Below are positions 8,423-15,814 of a DNA stretch of 34,960 nt, piece by piece. Each line of letters begins with the position of its first letter. Position 1 is the stretch's first letter. The position numbers and the translations under genes are program-made. The notes under the pieces were generated by a model. It made no database searches and was not told the origin of the DNA. It was given only the letters and a program-made list of their open reading frames with translations. This DNA comes from Solimonas sp041612095. GTDB taxonomy: Bacteria; Pseudomonadota; Gammaproteobacteria; Nevskiales; Nevskiaceae. The stretch is from the NCBI GenBank assembly GCA_041612095.1, contig JBFJJW010000006.1:1-34960 (forward strand). The letters run 5' to 3'.

Positions 8423-8450
8423 GGGTAAGGCCTCGATCTTACCCCGAGGC
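8423..8450. repeat. Two interleaved inverted repeats upstream of the M3 peptidase
   Basis: GGGTAAG (8423-8429) is the exact inverse of CTTACCC (8438-8444), and GCCTCG (8430-8435) is the exact inverse of CGAGGC (8445-8450). The arms alternate, so in RNA only one of the two hairpins could form at a time. The site lies 59-86 bases upstream of the peptidase start. Either a leader-RNA switch or an operator pair is possible, or chance in GC-rich DNA. Confidence 0.4.
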
Positions 8451-8539
8451 GCGTGGCCAGCGGTTCCGGCCGCCGCCGCCGAGCTGCCGGGGTCGCAAGC
8501 GCAGCGGCAGCGCCATGATCTCCCAGATAGGATACCGTT

Positions 8540-8554
8540 GACACGGGTTGTGTC
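8540..8554. repeat. Short inverted repeat overlapping a TTGACA hexamer
   Basis: GACAC (8540-8544) and GTGTC (8550-8554) are separated by GGGTT. The left arm overlaps a perfect TTGACA (8538-8543) in the intergenic region between the M3 peptidase and the barrel gene. No good -10 hexamer lies at the expected distance on the plus strand, so promoter function is unproven. Confidence 0.25.
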
Positions 8555-8638
8555 CGGCATGGCTGCACCACAGGCGACCTGCCGACCCTTATGGCACCGT
8601 CTTCTGGAGCGGCTGACGCACGCAGCGTTCAATTTCCC

Positions 8639-9745
8639 ATGGCCACACGAGCAGACGGCATTCATCACCCCCTGACCGCAGGCACCGCTGCTGCCTGTGG
8701 ACTGGCGCTGGCGCTGGCCACGACCGGGTGCGCGCTGTCGCCGACCCCGGCAGCGGAAGATCCACCGGCTACGGCAACTGCGGACCGAGCCCCCGACACG
8801 ATTGCAGCTGCACCGGAAGTTGCCACCGAAAGCCGGCGCTACCACGGCTGCATACGCCAGTCTGCCGACGAGATCATGGTCGTCGACGACACCGAAGCGT
8901 TGCTGGAAGAAACCGGCTGCCGCGCCGCACTGTGGCTGGACGGTCTGTTTGGCGCCGATGACATGGCCGCGGCGCAACGCACCCGCGGCAGACTGGAAAC
9001 CTCGATCTCGCACTCGCAGTTCGAGGGCACCAAGACGCGTACACGGCTGCGGGTACGGTTTGATCTGCCCAACATCAAGGAGCGGTTGTCGGCCTTTGTC
9101 GGCCGTGAAGATGAAGAGAGCTTCGTGCGTGGCCGCAACGAAGGCTTTGCCTTGCGTTCGCAGTTCCCCAGAGTCGGCGACGAGGACCAATGGCTGGCGG
9201 GCCTCGGCTACTCGCTACCGGACACCGAGCGACTGCAGACCGATGTCCGCGTCGGCGCCGCCGGCCTCAGCCATCCGCGCGTGTTCGTGCAGGGGCGCCT
9301 GCACTACAACCTCTATGCGGATGCAGCCAATCTGCTGTACGTGCGGACCACGCCGTTCTGGAACAGCATGATCGGCTTCGGCATCACGAGCGGCTTTGAC
9401 TACAACCACGTACTGACGCCCGCCCTGCTGGCACGCTGGGCCAACGTTGGCACGGTCAGCGAGAAGACCGACGGCCTCAACTGGTTGTCCGCGGTGATCC
9501 TTTATCAGAATCTGCGCGAGCAGCGCGCGATGGCCTACGAAACCTTTGTGCGCGGACAGACTCACGCTGCCGAGCCCATCTACGAGTACGGCGCGCGCAC
9601 GATCTACCGCCATCCGCTGATCGCCAATCGGCTCTACGGCGAGTTCGTGCTCGGGTACAGTTTCCCGCGCACCGACCCGACGCTGAACCGCAATGGATCC
9701 TATGAAGTCGGATTCGGGCTGGAACTTCCGTTTGGACGCAACTGA
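8639..9745 (+). CDS. Predicted outer-membrane beta-barrel protein of unknown function
   Basis: A 368-residue exported protein from the ATG at 8639; an ATG at 8591 would add 16 residues. The hydrophobic stretch TAAACGLALALATTGCALS is a signal peptide, possibly of lipoprotein type with Cys near residue 31. From about residue 115 the sequence alternates aromatic and polar residues in short strands (RTRLRVRFDLP, GRLHYNLYADAANLLYVRT, FGITSGFDYNHV, GEFVLGYSF, YEVGFGLELPFG), which is the look of a transmembrane barrel. A DUF2855 gene follows 15 bases later, suggesting co-transcription. I do not recognise a named family. Confidence 0.7.
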   Translation: MATRADGIHHPLTAGTAAACGLALALATTGCALSPTPAAEDPPATATADRAPDTIAAAPEVATESRRYHGCIRQSADEIMVVDDTEALLEETGCRAALWLDGLFGADDMAAAQRTRGRLETSISHSQFEGTKTRTRLRVRFDLPNIKERLSAFVGREDEESFVRGRNEGFALRSQFPRVGDEDQWLAGLGYSLPDTERLQTDVRVGAAGLSHPRVFVQGRLHYNLYADAANLLYVRTTPFWNSMIGFGITSGFDYNHVLTPALLARWANVGTVSEKTDGLNWLSAVILYQNLREQRAMAYETFVRGQTHAAEPIYEYGARTIYRHPLIANRLYGEFVLGYSFPRTDPTLNRNGSYEVGFGLELPFGRN

Positions 9746-9760
9746 GGATTCGAACCCCTG

Positions 9761-10870
9761 ATGAGCCCTACCGCCGATGCCACCTCACCCGCTGCCGCTC
9801 TCGATTTCATGGTTCGCAGGGACGACCTGCGCCAGGTCAGGTGCCTGCCGGTTGCATGCCCTCAACCCGGTGCGGACGAGATTCTGCTGGAAGTGGAGCG
9901 CTTTGCCCTGACGGCAAACAACATCACCTACGCGGTCTTCGGCGAGGCGATGCAGTACTGGGCTTACTTTCCGCGAGTCCAGGGCTGGGGATGCGTTCCG
10001 GTCTGGGGCTTCGCGCGCGTGCTGCAATCGAATGTCCCAGCCGTCGAGGTCGGTGAGCGCGTGTATGGCTACCTGCCGATGTCCACGCACCTGTGCCTGC
10101 AGCCACAACGCCTCTCGCCGCTGGGCTTCACCGACGGCACCGCACATCGCGCCAAACTGCCGGCGGCCTATCAGCGCTATAGCCGCATCAGCCGCGACCC
10201 ACGCCATGACATCGCCCACGAGGACCAGCAGGCGCTGTTGTGGCCCTTGTTCATGACTTCGTTCCTGATCGCGGATCTGCTGGCGGAGCACACCCTGTTC
10301 GGCGGCAAGGCGGTGCTGCTGTCCAGCGCGTCCAGCAAGACCGCGCTGGGCCTCGCTCAGTGCCTGCAAGCCTCCAGACCTGGTAACTGCCGGATCATCG
10401 GCCTGACGTCAGCTGCCAATCGCGGCTTCTGCGAGCGTAGCGGCTACTACGACCAGGTGCTCGAGTACGGCGCGCTGCCGACGCTGGATGCCAGCCTCGA
10501 CTGCGTGTATGTCGACATGTCGGGGAATGGCCGCCTGCTGCACGACCTGCACCACCACTTCGGCGAGCATCTGCGCTACAGCTGCATGGTCGGGGGCACG
10601 CACTGGGAGCAGCGCGAGACCCAGCACGCGCTGCCGGGCGCCAAGCCGACGTTCTTCTTTGCGCCGGACCGCATCCGCAAGCGCCAGCAGGACTGGGGGC
10701 CGGGCGGTGTCGAGCAACGCTTTGCACAGGCCTGGCAAGGCTTCCTGCCAACGGTGTCGGGCTGGCTGCAGATTGCACGGGCGCAGGGCGCGGCTGCCGT
10801 GGAGGCCCGCTACCGCGAACTGCTGGAGGGACGGACGCCCCCGGAAACTGGACACATCCTGCGGCTCTGA
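9761..10870 (+). CDS. DUF2855 family protein (medium-chain dehydrogenase-like)
   Basis: A 369-residue cytoplasmic protein matching the DUF2855 pattern. It resembles zinc-free quinone oxidoreductases of the MDR superfamily. The N-terminal catalytic-like domain contains RFALTANNITYAVFGEAMQYW and GWGCVPVWGFA. A Rossmann-like half follows, beginning near AVLLSSASSKTALGLA (about residue 183), where the classical glycine-rich nucleotide motif is replaced by SSASSKTA. The substrate is unknown. It lies 15 bases after the barrel gene on the same strand. The family identity is good, but any reaction is inference. Confidence 0.82.
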   Translation: MSPTADATSPAAALDFMVRRDDLRQVRCLPVACPQPGADEILLEVERFALTANNITYAVFGEAMQYWAYFPRVQGWGCVPVWGFARVLQSNVPAVEVGERVYGYLPMSTHLCLQPQRLSPLGFTDGTAHRAKLPAAYQRYSRISRDPRHDIAHEDQQALLWPLFMTSFLIADLLAEHTLFGGKAVLLSSASSKTALGLAQCLQASRPGNCRIIGLTSAANRGFCERSGYYDQVLEYGALPTLDASLDCVYVDMSGNGRLLHDLHHHFGEHLRYSCMVGGTHWEQRETQHALPGAKPTFFFAPDRIRKRQQDWGPGGVEQRFAQAWQGFLPTVSGWLQIARAQGAAAVEARYRELLEGRTPPETGHILRL

Positions 10871-10941
10871 TATGACCGTTGGTCGGCCGCTGTCAGGGCG
10901 CGCCTACGTTCGGCTTCAGGAATGACCCCACAGGCGCACCG

Positions 10942-10972
10942 CTGATCGGCGACACGCTGCGACTGATCGGCG
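10942..10972. repeat. Direct repeat of CTGATCGGCG with 21-base spacing
   Basis: The decamer CTGATCGGCG occurs at 10942-10951 and again at 10963-10972. This is two helical turns apart, in the 163-base gap before the AAA+ ATPase gene. Paired sites with this spacing often bind a dimeric regulator on one face of the DNA. Chance or a decayed coding origin cannot be excluded. Confidence 0.3.
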
Positions 10973-11033
10973 CCGACAGTGGCGGCCGGCAATTCGACAC
11001 TATGCTGTGGCACTTTCCATTCTCGGAACGATC

Positions 11034-12347
11034 ATGTTCGGGATTACGACCCGCAAATCGTCGCAGCCGGTTGTCGAGCGCCTGCCGGCTCCGTTCCTGT
11101 GTATTGCCACCGCTGCGGAATCCCTGCGAGATCGGGAGGGGCTGGACGCCGTGCGCCGGCAGCTGCCGGACGGCCGCCGCTGCCAGGTCATGCTGATCGA
11201 CAATCTGGAGGCTGCCGAGGCTGCACGCGCCGATTATGTGCTTTCGCTGTTCTGCGAGCCGCAGCGACTGAACACGATTGCCGACGCCGTTCATCAAGCA
11301 CGCCTTGAAGGCAGCGACACGGTACTAGTCGTGGCTGTTCAACCACAGCAGTTGACCCATCTCGGTCGCTGGCTCGAGGCGCGCGCACAATCGGGGCGGC
11401 TCAGTGGCGTGCGCCTGATCGTCGCCGCCGAGATCGACGGCATCGCCCAACAGTTGCCCGAACGTCTGCGCCCCGTACTCGAGGACAATGTGATCCGCAT
11501 GCCGATGGCGGCCGAGATCGAGGACAGCGAGCAGCTCAACTACTACTCCTTCAGCCCACAGGCGCACGCGCTGATCGCGCGTATCCGCGGCTACGCGCAG
11601 AACGGCATCAACCGTGTATGCCTGCTCGGCGGCCCCGGCAGCGGCAAGACCTCACTGGCCTATTTCTATTACCTGACCCGCGATCGCGGCCGCTTCGTTT
11701 CAATCAATCTTGCCGCCGAGAACACCGGCGACAAGGCGGCGGTGAAATCGCTGCTCTGCGGTCATGTCAGCGGCGCCTTTCCCGGCGCCGGCGCCCGCAC
11801 CGGTGCCTTTACCCATGCTCGCGACGGCGTTTGTTTCCTCGATGAAAGCCACCAGATCTCCGGTGCCGTCATGGAGGTGCTGATGGAGGCGCTCGACAGC
11901 GGCCAATACCTGCCATATGGCGCTTCCGCCAAACAGCCACTGGACTCTGCGCTGCTGTTCGCCAGCAATCGTAGCTGGAGCCAACTGCAAGCCGCGGTCA
12001 ATCTCGACGAGTTCACGCGCCTGGGCGCGGCCATCATTCAAGTCCCGCCACTGGCCGAGCGCGAAGAGGACATGATTGCCGTCGCGGCCACTACGCTGGC
12101 ACGGCTTGCCACACGCTGTCGCAGCTGGATGCCGCCGGAAGGCTGCACTGCCGAGGCCTGGTCACGGCTGCGGGAAGCCCGCTGGCACGGAAATGTGCGT
12201 GGCCTGATCCGCGTGCTCGAGTCCGCATTCGTCGACACCGCCTGCGAGCCAGGCAATCCGCTGATCGAGGTGTCGGCCGTCGAACAAGGCCTGCTGCGCT
12301 GGGAACCGAAGTCGCACCCCAGCTACGCGCTGTACGCCGCTGCCTGA
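11034..12347 (+). CDS. Sigma54-type AAA+ ATPase with altered GAFTGA loop and no DNA-binding domain
   Basis: A 437-residue protein with an AAA+ core of the bacterial enhancer-binding class. Seen in order: an N-terminal alpha/beta domain of about 170 residues of unknown type, Walker A GGPGSGKTS (199-207), a GAFPGA loop (247-252) in place of GAFTGA, Walker B VCFLDE (266-271), sensor I Asn312, an EFTRL arginine-finger region (326-330) and sensor II WHGNVRGL (384-391). The usual C-terminal Fis-type helix-turn-helix is absent; only about 45 residues follow sensor II. In known activators the loop Thr contacts sigma54, so activation of sigma54 is doubtful. ATG 11034 is chosen over GTG 11007 because GGAACG precedes it. 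Confidence 0.8.
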   Translation: MFGITTRKSSQPVVERLPAPFLCIATAAESLRDREGLDAVRRQLPDGRRCQVMLIDNLEAAEAARADYVLSLFCEPQRLNTIADAVHQARLEGSDTVLVVAVQPQQLTHLGRWLEARAQSGRLSGVRLIVAAEIDGIAQQLPERLRPVLEDNVIRMPMAAEIEDSEQLNYYSFSPQAHALIARIRGYAQNGINRVCLLGGPGSGKTSLAYFYYLTRDRGRFVSINLAAENTGDKAAVKSLLCGHVSGAFPGAGARTGAFTHARDGVCFLDESHQISGAVMEVLMEALDSGQYLPYGASAKQPLDSALLFASNRSWSQLQAAVNLDEFTRLGAAIIQVPPLAEREEDMIAVAATTLARLATRCRSWMPPEGCTAEAWSRLREARWHGNVRGLIRVLESAFVDTACEPGNPLIEVSAVEQGLLRWEPKSHPSYALYAAA

Positions 12348-12364
12348 CACCGCTTCGCCTCAGG

Positions 12365-12383
12365 GCCAGCGCACCACGCTGGC
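12365..12383 (+). terminator. Hairpin after the AAA+ ATPase gene
   Basis: GCCAGCG (12365-12371) and CGCTGGC (12377-12383) form a perfect 7-bp stem with a CACCA loop, 18 bases after the stop of the AAA+ gene. There is no T-run, so it may be a weak terminator or an mRNA 3'-end stabiliser. Confidence 0.35.
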
Positions 12384-12438
12384 AAGCCGTGTCACGCCTG
12401 AGCTAGTCTGGTCTTCCTTCTTCCCGCGCGAGCACAGT

Positions 12439-12825
12439 GTGTCCTGCAGCGACGTCCGCCTAGACAAATGGCTGTGGTCTGCCCGCTTTCACAAGACACG
12501 CAGCCTGGCCAAGGCGGCCATCGACCGTGGCCACGTTCGCTGCGCCGGCGAGCGCTGCAAGGCAGGCAGAAACGTACTGCCGGGCATGCGGTTGCGCATC
12601 CGCCTGGGCTACTCCGAAATCGAAGTCGACGTCCTGGCTCTGTCCGAGCAGCGGCGAGGCGCGGCCGAGGCACGACTGCTGTACGCGGAGACGGCCGCCA
12701 GCGTGGAGCAGCGCGAGCGAGCCTCACAGGCGCGGCAACTGGCCGCAGCTCCCATCAGCGAAGAATGCCCCACCAAGAAGCAGCGCCGTGAGCTGCAACG
12801 CTTCAAGAACATGTTGTCTGAGTGA
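12439..12825 (+). CDS. hslR: Heat-shock protein Hsp15, S4-domain ribosome-rescue factor
   Basis: A 128-residue basic RNA-binding protein. The S4 domain fills the first about 60 residues, beginning VRLDKWLWSARFHKTRSLAK and ending in GRNVLPGMRLRI. The C-terminal half is charged and ends with TKKQRRELQRFKNML, typical of Hsp15. In E. coli this protein binds free 50S subunits still carrying peptidyl-tRNA and helps recycle them. A GTG start at 12439 is used because no in-frame ATG precedes the S4 domain. The following lipoprotein gene begins at or just after this stop. Confidence 0.9.
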   Translation: MSCSDVRLDKWLWSARFHKTRSLAKAAIDRGHVRCAGERCKAGRNVLPGMRLRIRLGYSEIEVDVLALSEQRRGAAEARLLYAETAASVEQRERASQARQLAAAPISEECPTKKQRRELQRFKNMLSE

Positions 12826-12833
12826 TCGGCACG

Positions 12834-13562
12834 ATGCTGCGCGCAATCATCGCGTGTCTGTTGGGGGGACTGCTCGGCGGCTGCGCGCACCTGCCGTCAC
12901 TGCAGCCGACGCCAGCAGCGCAGGTCGGCGTCAGCGATGGCGTCCTCTGGTACACCGGGGCGTTTGCCGAAGCCTCGTCACTGCAGCGGCTGTTCGCACT
13001 TTATGAGGCACAACCCACGCCGCCCAGTCGGCTGCGCATCGATTCGCCAGGTGGCGACGTCGCGCTGGCACTGGAACTCGGCGAGTGGGTTCAGGACCGG
13101 CATCTGGACGTGGAAGTCGTGGGCGAGTGCGCCTCCTCATGCGCCAACTATGTTTTCACTGCTGGCCAGCGCAAGTTCCTGCATCCGGACAGTGTGCTGA
13201 TGTGGCACGGCGGCGCCTTTCAGCAGTCGCTGGAGGACGATGCCGTGGAGCGCGGCCCCGCTGTCTACCAGGCGCTGCGGGCCTGGCGGCAGCGCGAGCT
13301 CGCGTTCTTCAAACGTTCGGGGGTTGACCCTCTGATTACCGTGTACGGTCAGCTGCCGGATTGGGCGCCGCTGGTCACCGCTGGCGGCTACACGGGTTAC
13401 GACTACGCGCTGGAGCACCTGGCGTACTTCGGCGTCCGCAATATCGAGGAGCTTGGCGGCCGCTGGGAGCCACAGCGTCTGCGCCCCGAATCACGGGTAC
13501 TGCGGGTTGCAGTTGATCCTGAGCTGCTGTGCGCGCGGCAACTGAAACTGGCCGGTGAATGA
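12834..13562 (+). CDS. ClpP-fold (COG3904-like) lipoprotein, possible periplasmic serine hydrolase
   Basis: A 242-residue predicted lipoprotein. The ATG at 12834 gives a short signal peptide with lipobox LGGC (Cys17); a GTG at 12822 overlapping the hslR stop is an alternative. The mature part has a Clp/crotonase-like pattern: RIDSPGGDVALAL (about 68-80), the nucleophile-elbow motif CASSCANYVF (99-108) with Ser102 as candidate nucleophile, and MWHGG (123-127) with His125 as candidate base. COG3904-type proteins share these motifs, but their substrates are unknown. The C-terminal third is less conserved in appearance. Confidence 0.75.
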   Translation: MLRAIIACLLGGLLGGCAHLPSLQPTPAAQVGVSDGVLWYTGAFAEASSLQRLFALYEAQPTPPSRLRIDSPGGDVALALELGEWVQDRHLDVEVVGECASSCANYVFTAGQRKFLHPDSVLMWHGGAFQQSLEDDAVERGPAVYQALRAWRQRELAFFKRSGVDPLITVYGQLPDWAPLVTAGGYTGYDYALEHLAYFGVRNIEELGGRWEPQRLRPESRVLRVAVDPELLCARQLKLAGE

Positions 13563-13566
13563 CAAA

Positions 13567-13598
13567 GGCCCCGTCCGCCTGCTGCGGCGAACGGGGCC
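13567..13598. terminator. Bidirectional terminator-like hairpin between convergent genes
   Basis: GGCCCCGT (13567-13574) pairs with ACGGGGCC (13591-13598), and an inner CCGC/GCGG helix extends the stem with a small bulge. The hairpin lies between the convergent stops of the ClpP-fold lipoprotein and the BON-domain gene and can act from both sides. A short AAA run precedes it on the plus strand, which reads as TTT after it on the minus strand. Confidence 0.6.
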
Positions 13599-13611
13599 CA
13601 GAACGTCCGGC

Positions 13612-13947
13612 CTAGCCCTCCGTGTCTGTCTTCAGACGCAGATCACTGCGGACATCCTTGACGCCCTTGACGCGCTTGGTCACGTCAACGGCCTGGGCGA
13701 TCTGAGCGGAAGACGTGGCGAAGCCGGAAAGCTGCACGACCCCGTTCAGGGTCTCGACGTTGACGTCCAGAGAATTGAGATTCTTCTCCGCCAACAACGC
13801 GGCCTTGACCTTGGTCGTCAGCGCTGCGTCGGCGGCGTACTGACCGACCTCGTTGGCGACCTGCTTCGGGGTGGACTCGGCCATTGCCCCCAACGGGGCC
13901 GCGGACACGGCAACAAAGCTTGCGACGGCAATCATTCTGAAGTTCAT
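13612..13947 (-). CDS. Periplasmic BON-domain protein (OsmY-like)
   Basis: A 111-residue secreted protein. The signal peptide (residues 1-24, ending AMA-ES) is followed by one BON domain at about 40-106. The domain contains DAALTTKVKAALLAEKNLNSL, the conserved VNVETLNGVVQLSGF strand pair and GVKDVRSDL. BON domains are thought to bind phospholipid or other envelope surfaces, and OsmY-type members are induced by osmotic stress. The ATG at 13947 is preceded by AAGGAGAGTG, a strong ribosome binding site that rules out the ATG further upstream. Confidence 0.9.
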   Translation of the reverse strand: MNFRMIAVASFVAVSAAPLGAMAESTPKQVANEVGQYAADAALTTKVKAALLAEKNLNSLDVNVETLNGVVQLSGFATSSAQIAQAVDVTKRVKGVKDVRSDLRLKTDTEG

Positions 13948-14252
13948 TGACACTCTCCTTGTGCAAATCGACTCTCGCGTCGGCCAGGTATGCGCCAAGC
14001 GTGAATCGGTTGAGATGCGATCACCGCAAACTGCAGAAACCGCTCCAGACGTGCCTCAATCAAGAGCGCACTACAGCCGGGTTTAGGCTGTGCCGGCAGT
14101 CTGCTGCGACGTCAATGAACTCGTACTGAACCTCCGCATCCTGCCCTGCCGTTCTTTGCTTATGCTTTTTGAACGCAGGCTGACCGGTGCAAGCCGGGTG
14201 ATCGCTACAATGACCACCGATTCATTCATGTCGCATCTACGGACTCACCGAA
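13948..14252. other. Intergenic region between divergent BON and cysH genes
   Basis: These 305 bases separate two divergently transcribed genes and should hold both promoters. I found no ORF with coding character, no tRNA and no strong hairpin. The right-hand end is locally AT-richer (TTGCTTATGCTTTTTGAACG at 14156-14175). A possible -10 for cysH is noted separately. No CysB-type site could be assigned by eye. Confidence 0.6.
14206..14211 (+). promoter_or_regulatory. Possible -10 element for cysH
   Basis: TACAAT lies 41 bases before the GTG start of cysH and differs from TATAAT at one position. The best upstream partner, CTGACC at 14180-14185, is 20 bases away, longer than the usual 16-18. 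The assignment is therefore tentative. Confidence 0.25.
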
Positions 14253-14954
14253 GTGACTATTGCAGAGCTTCCCATCACCAACGCCGCAGGGCTGTCGGAG
14301 GACGATATTGCCGAGCTCAATCGGCGCTACGCCCCGCTGCACTTCGAGGAGCGGCTGCAGCAGCTCTATCGTGACTTTGATCCGGACAAGGTGCTGGTCA
14401 CTTCCTCGTTTGCGGCGACCTCCGCCTACTTCCTGCATATTGTTTCGCGGATGCGGGCTTCGCAGCGTATTGCCTTCATCGATACCGGCTTTCATTTCGC
14501 AGAAACCCTCGCGTACAAGCAGTACCTGATCGAGTTGTTTGGGCTCGACGTGTTCGACGTCAAGGCGGAGGACTGGCAGCACCAGTTCACCGTCGATGAT
14601 CGAACCTACGAAAAGAGCCCTGATTTCTGCTGCTCGGTGAACAAGGTGCAGCCGCTTGACGCAATCAAGCCGAACTTCCACATCTGGGTCTCGAGCCTGA
14701 TGGGCTGGCAGACCGAGCACCGCGCCGGGCTCAATATCTTCGAGCTGCGCCGCGGCATGGTGAAGTTCAATCCGATGATCGACGTGACGCGCCAGCAGCG
14801 CGACGCGTACATCCTCGAGCACAACCTGCCCTTTCATCCGCTGGTAGCCAAGGGGTATTCCTCGATCGGTTGCACCCACTGCACCGTCGCCGGTGAGGGC
14901 CGCGCCGGGCGCTGGCTGGGCAAGCCCAAGACCGAATGCGGCCTGCACCTGTAG
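14253..14954 (+). CDS. cysH: Assimilatory (phospho)adenylyl-sulfate reductase, iron-sulfur type
   Basis: A 233-residue thioredoxin-dependent reductase that makes sulfite from activated sulfate. The nucleotide loop SSFAATSAY is at residues 51-59 and the catalytic tail ECGLHL at 228-233. CysCys at 126-127 together with C207xxC210 forms the pattern that binds a 4Fe-4S cluster. Established knowledge links this cluster to enzymes using adenylyl sulfate (APS), as in Pseudomonas, while cluster-free E. coli CysH uses PAPS. APS is therefore the inferred substrate. The start is a GTG with a weak ribosome site. It stands alone, without other cys genes nearby. Confidence 0.92.
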   Translation: MTIAELPITNAAGLSEDDIAELNRRYAPLHFEERLQQLYRDFDPDKVLVTSSFAATSAYFLHIVSRMRASQRIAFIDTGFHFAETLAYKQYLIELFGLDVFDVKAEDWQHQFTVDDRTYEKSPDFCCSVNKVQPLDAIKPNFHIWVSSLMGWQTEHRAGLNIFELRRGMVKFNPMIDVTRQQRDAYILEHNLPFHPLVAKGYSSIGCTHCTVAGEGRAGRWLGKPKTECGLHL

Positions 14955-15038
14955 GCACACCGGCACCGCGGGCAGCGTCGTTCAGTCGGGATTCATGCCA
15001 ACGCGCTTGAATAGCGCGCTACTCAAGGGGGATACCCA

Positions 15039-15461
15039 ATGAACAAGCTGATTCCGCTGGTGCTGCTGTGCGCGGTGACCGTGGCGCCACCCCTGGCGGC
15101 GGAAAGCCTGAGTATCGACACCGAGTTCGGCTCCGTCGTTCTTACCGATAACGAACGCGAGGTGCTGCGTGAACATTACCGCACACAGCCGTCCGTTGCC
15201 CCTGACGGCAAGCCGCTGAACAAGGGCATGCAGAAGCGTCTGGAAAGGGGCAAGGCGCTACCTCCTGGCTGGCAGAAGAAGATCGCCCGCGGTGAGCCGG
15301 TTCCTGACGACATCTGGCGCTATCACGAACCGCTGCCCGGATCGGTGATTCGCCGCCTGCCACCGCAGCCGCAAGGCGTTGTCACCGTACGTATCGATAA
15401 CAAGATACTGCGCGTGATCGAGGCCACCCATGTGATTCTCGACGTCTTCGACCTGATCTGA
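15039..15461 (+). CDS. RcnB/CigR-like secreted protein
   Basis: A 140-residue exported protein. A signal peptide (about residues 1-21, ending LAAES) precedes a charged linker with NKGMQKRLERGKALPPGWQKK. A C-terminal domain contains RGEPVPDDIWRYHEPLP and ends VTVRIDNKILRVIEATHVILDVF. The LPPGW segment and the VRIDNKILRVxxxTxxVLDVF ending are typical of RcnB-type periplasmic proteins and the related CigR group. RcnB is tied to nickel/cobalt homeostasis in E. coli, but that role cannot be transferred here. AAGGGGG upstream supports the start. A small lipoprotein gene follows after 8 bases. Confidence 0.78.
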   Translation: MNKLIPLVLLCAVTVAPPLAAESLSIDTEFGSVVLTDNEREVLREHYRTQPSVAPDGKPLNKGMQKRLERGKALPPGWQKKIARGEPVPDDIWRYHEPLPGSVIRRLPPQPQGVVTVRIDNKILRVIEATHVILDVFDLI

Positions 15462-15469
15462 GTCCACCC

Positions 15470-15745
15470 ATGACCCGCCTGCGAGCTACCGCCACCGTTG
15501 CGCTGCTGCTGTTGTTGTCCGCCTGCTCCAAAGTAACGCCCGAGAACTACGCCAGGCTCGAAAGCGGCATGACCCGCGAACAGGTCTATGCGGTGCTGGG
15601 CAAGCCGGACGAGGTCTCAGGAAGCGGCGTCGGCAAGCTGACGATGAGTTCCGAACTGTGGGAGGGCAAGGCGCATCGGGTAACCGTGACCTTCGCCGGT
15701 GACCGCATCGTGCTGAAGAACATCCAGGCAGCCGATTCGCGCTAG
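15470..15745 (+). CDS. Small SmpA/OmlA-like (DUF3862-type) lipoprotein
   Basis: A 91-residue lipoprotein with lipobox LSAC (Cys19). The mature part has the conserved pattern NYARLESGMTREQVYAVLGKP, the first helix-turn of the BamE/SmpA/OmlA fold, then a two-strand segment ending in VTFAGDRIVLKNIQ. It is too short and diverged to be called BamE itself. It begins 8 bases after the RcnB/CigR-like gene, so both are probably on one mRNA and both act in the periplasm. Confidence 0.82.
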   Translation: MTRLRATATVALLLLLSACSKVTPENYARLESGMTREQVYAVLGKPDEVSGSGVGKLTMSSELWEGKAHRVTVTFAGDRIVLKNIQAADSR

Positions 15746-15814
15746 CAGCTGGCCGGCACCCGACGGCCGCTAGCGGCGATAATGCGTCAGGTTCATTCAT
15801 CGTCCGCCTGCGCC

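Noticed and set aside
8538..8543. Perfect TTGACA as a -35 box for the barrel gene
   Set aside because: No acceptable -10 hexamer occurs 16-18 bases downstream; it is recorded only as part of a small inverted repeat.
8243..9190. 315-codon minus-strand frame across the M3 peptidase/barrel intergenic region
   Set aside because: It crosses the start of the peptidase gene and the barrel gene, and the translation is low-complexity Arg/Cys/Gly-rich with no motif.
11007..11022. TGGCAC-like sequence before the AAA+ gene resembling a sigma54 promoter
   Set aside because: The -24-like TGGCAC is present, but the expected GC of the -12 element is missing at the right spacing, and the site lies too close to the start codon.
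11034..11560. Idea that the AAA+ protein is RtcR with a CARF sensor domain
   Set aside because: The N-terminal domain does not show recognisable CARF motifs, the protein is shorter than RtcR, and no rtcA or rtcB gene is nearby.
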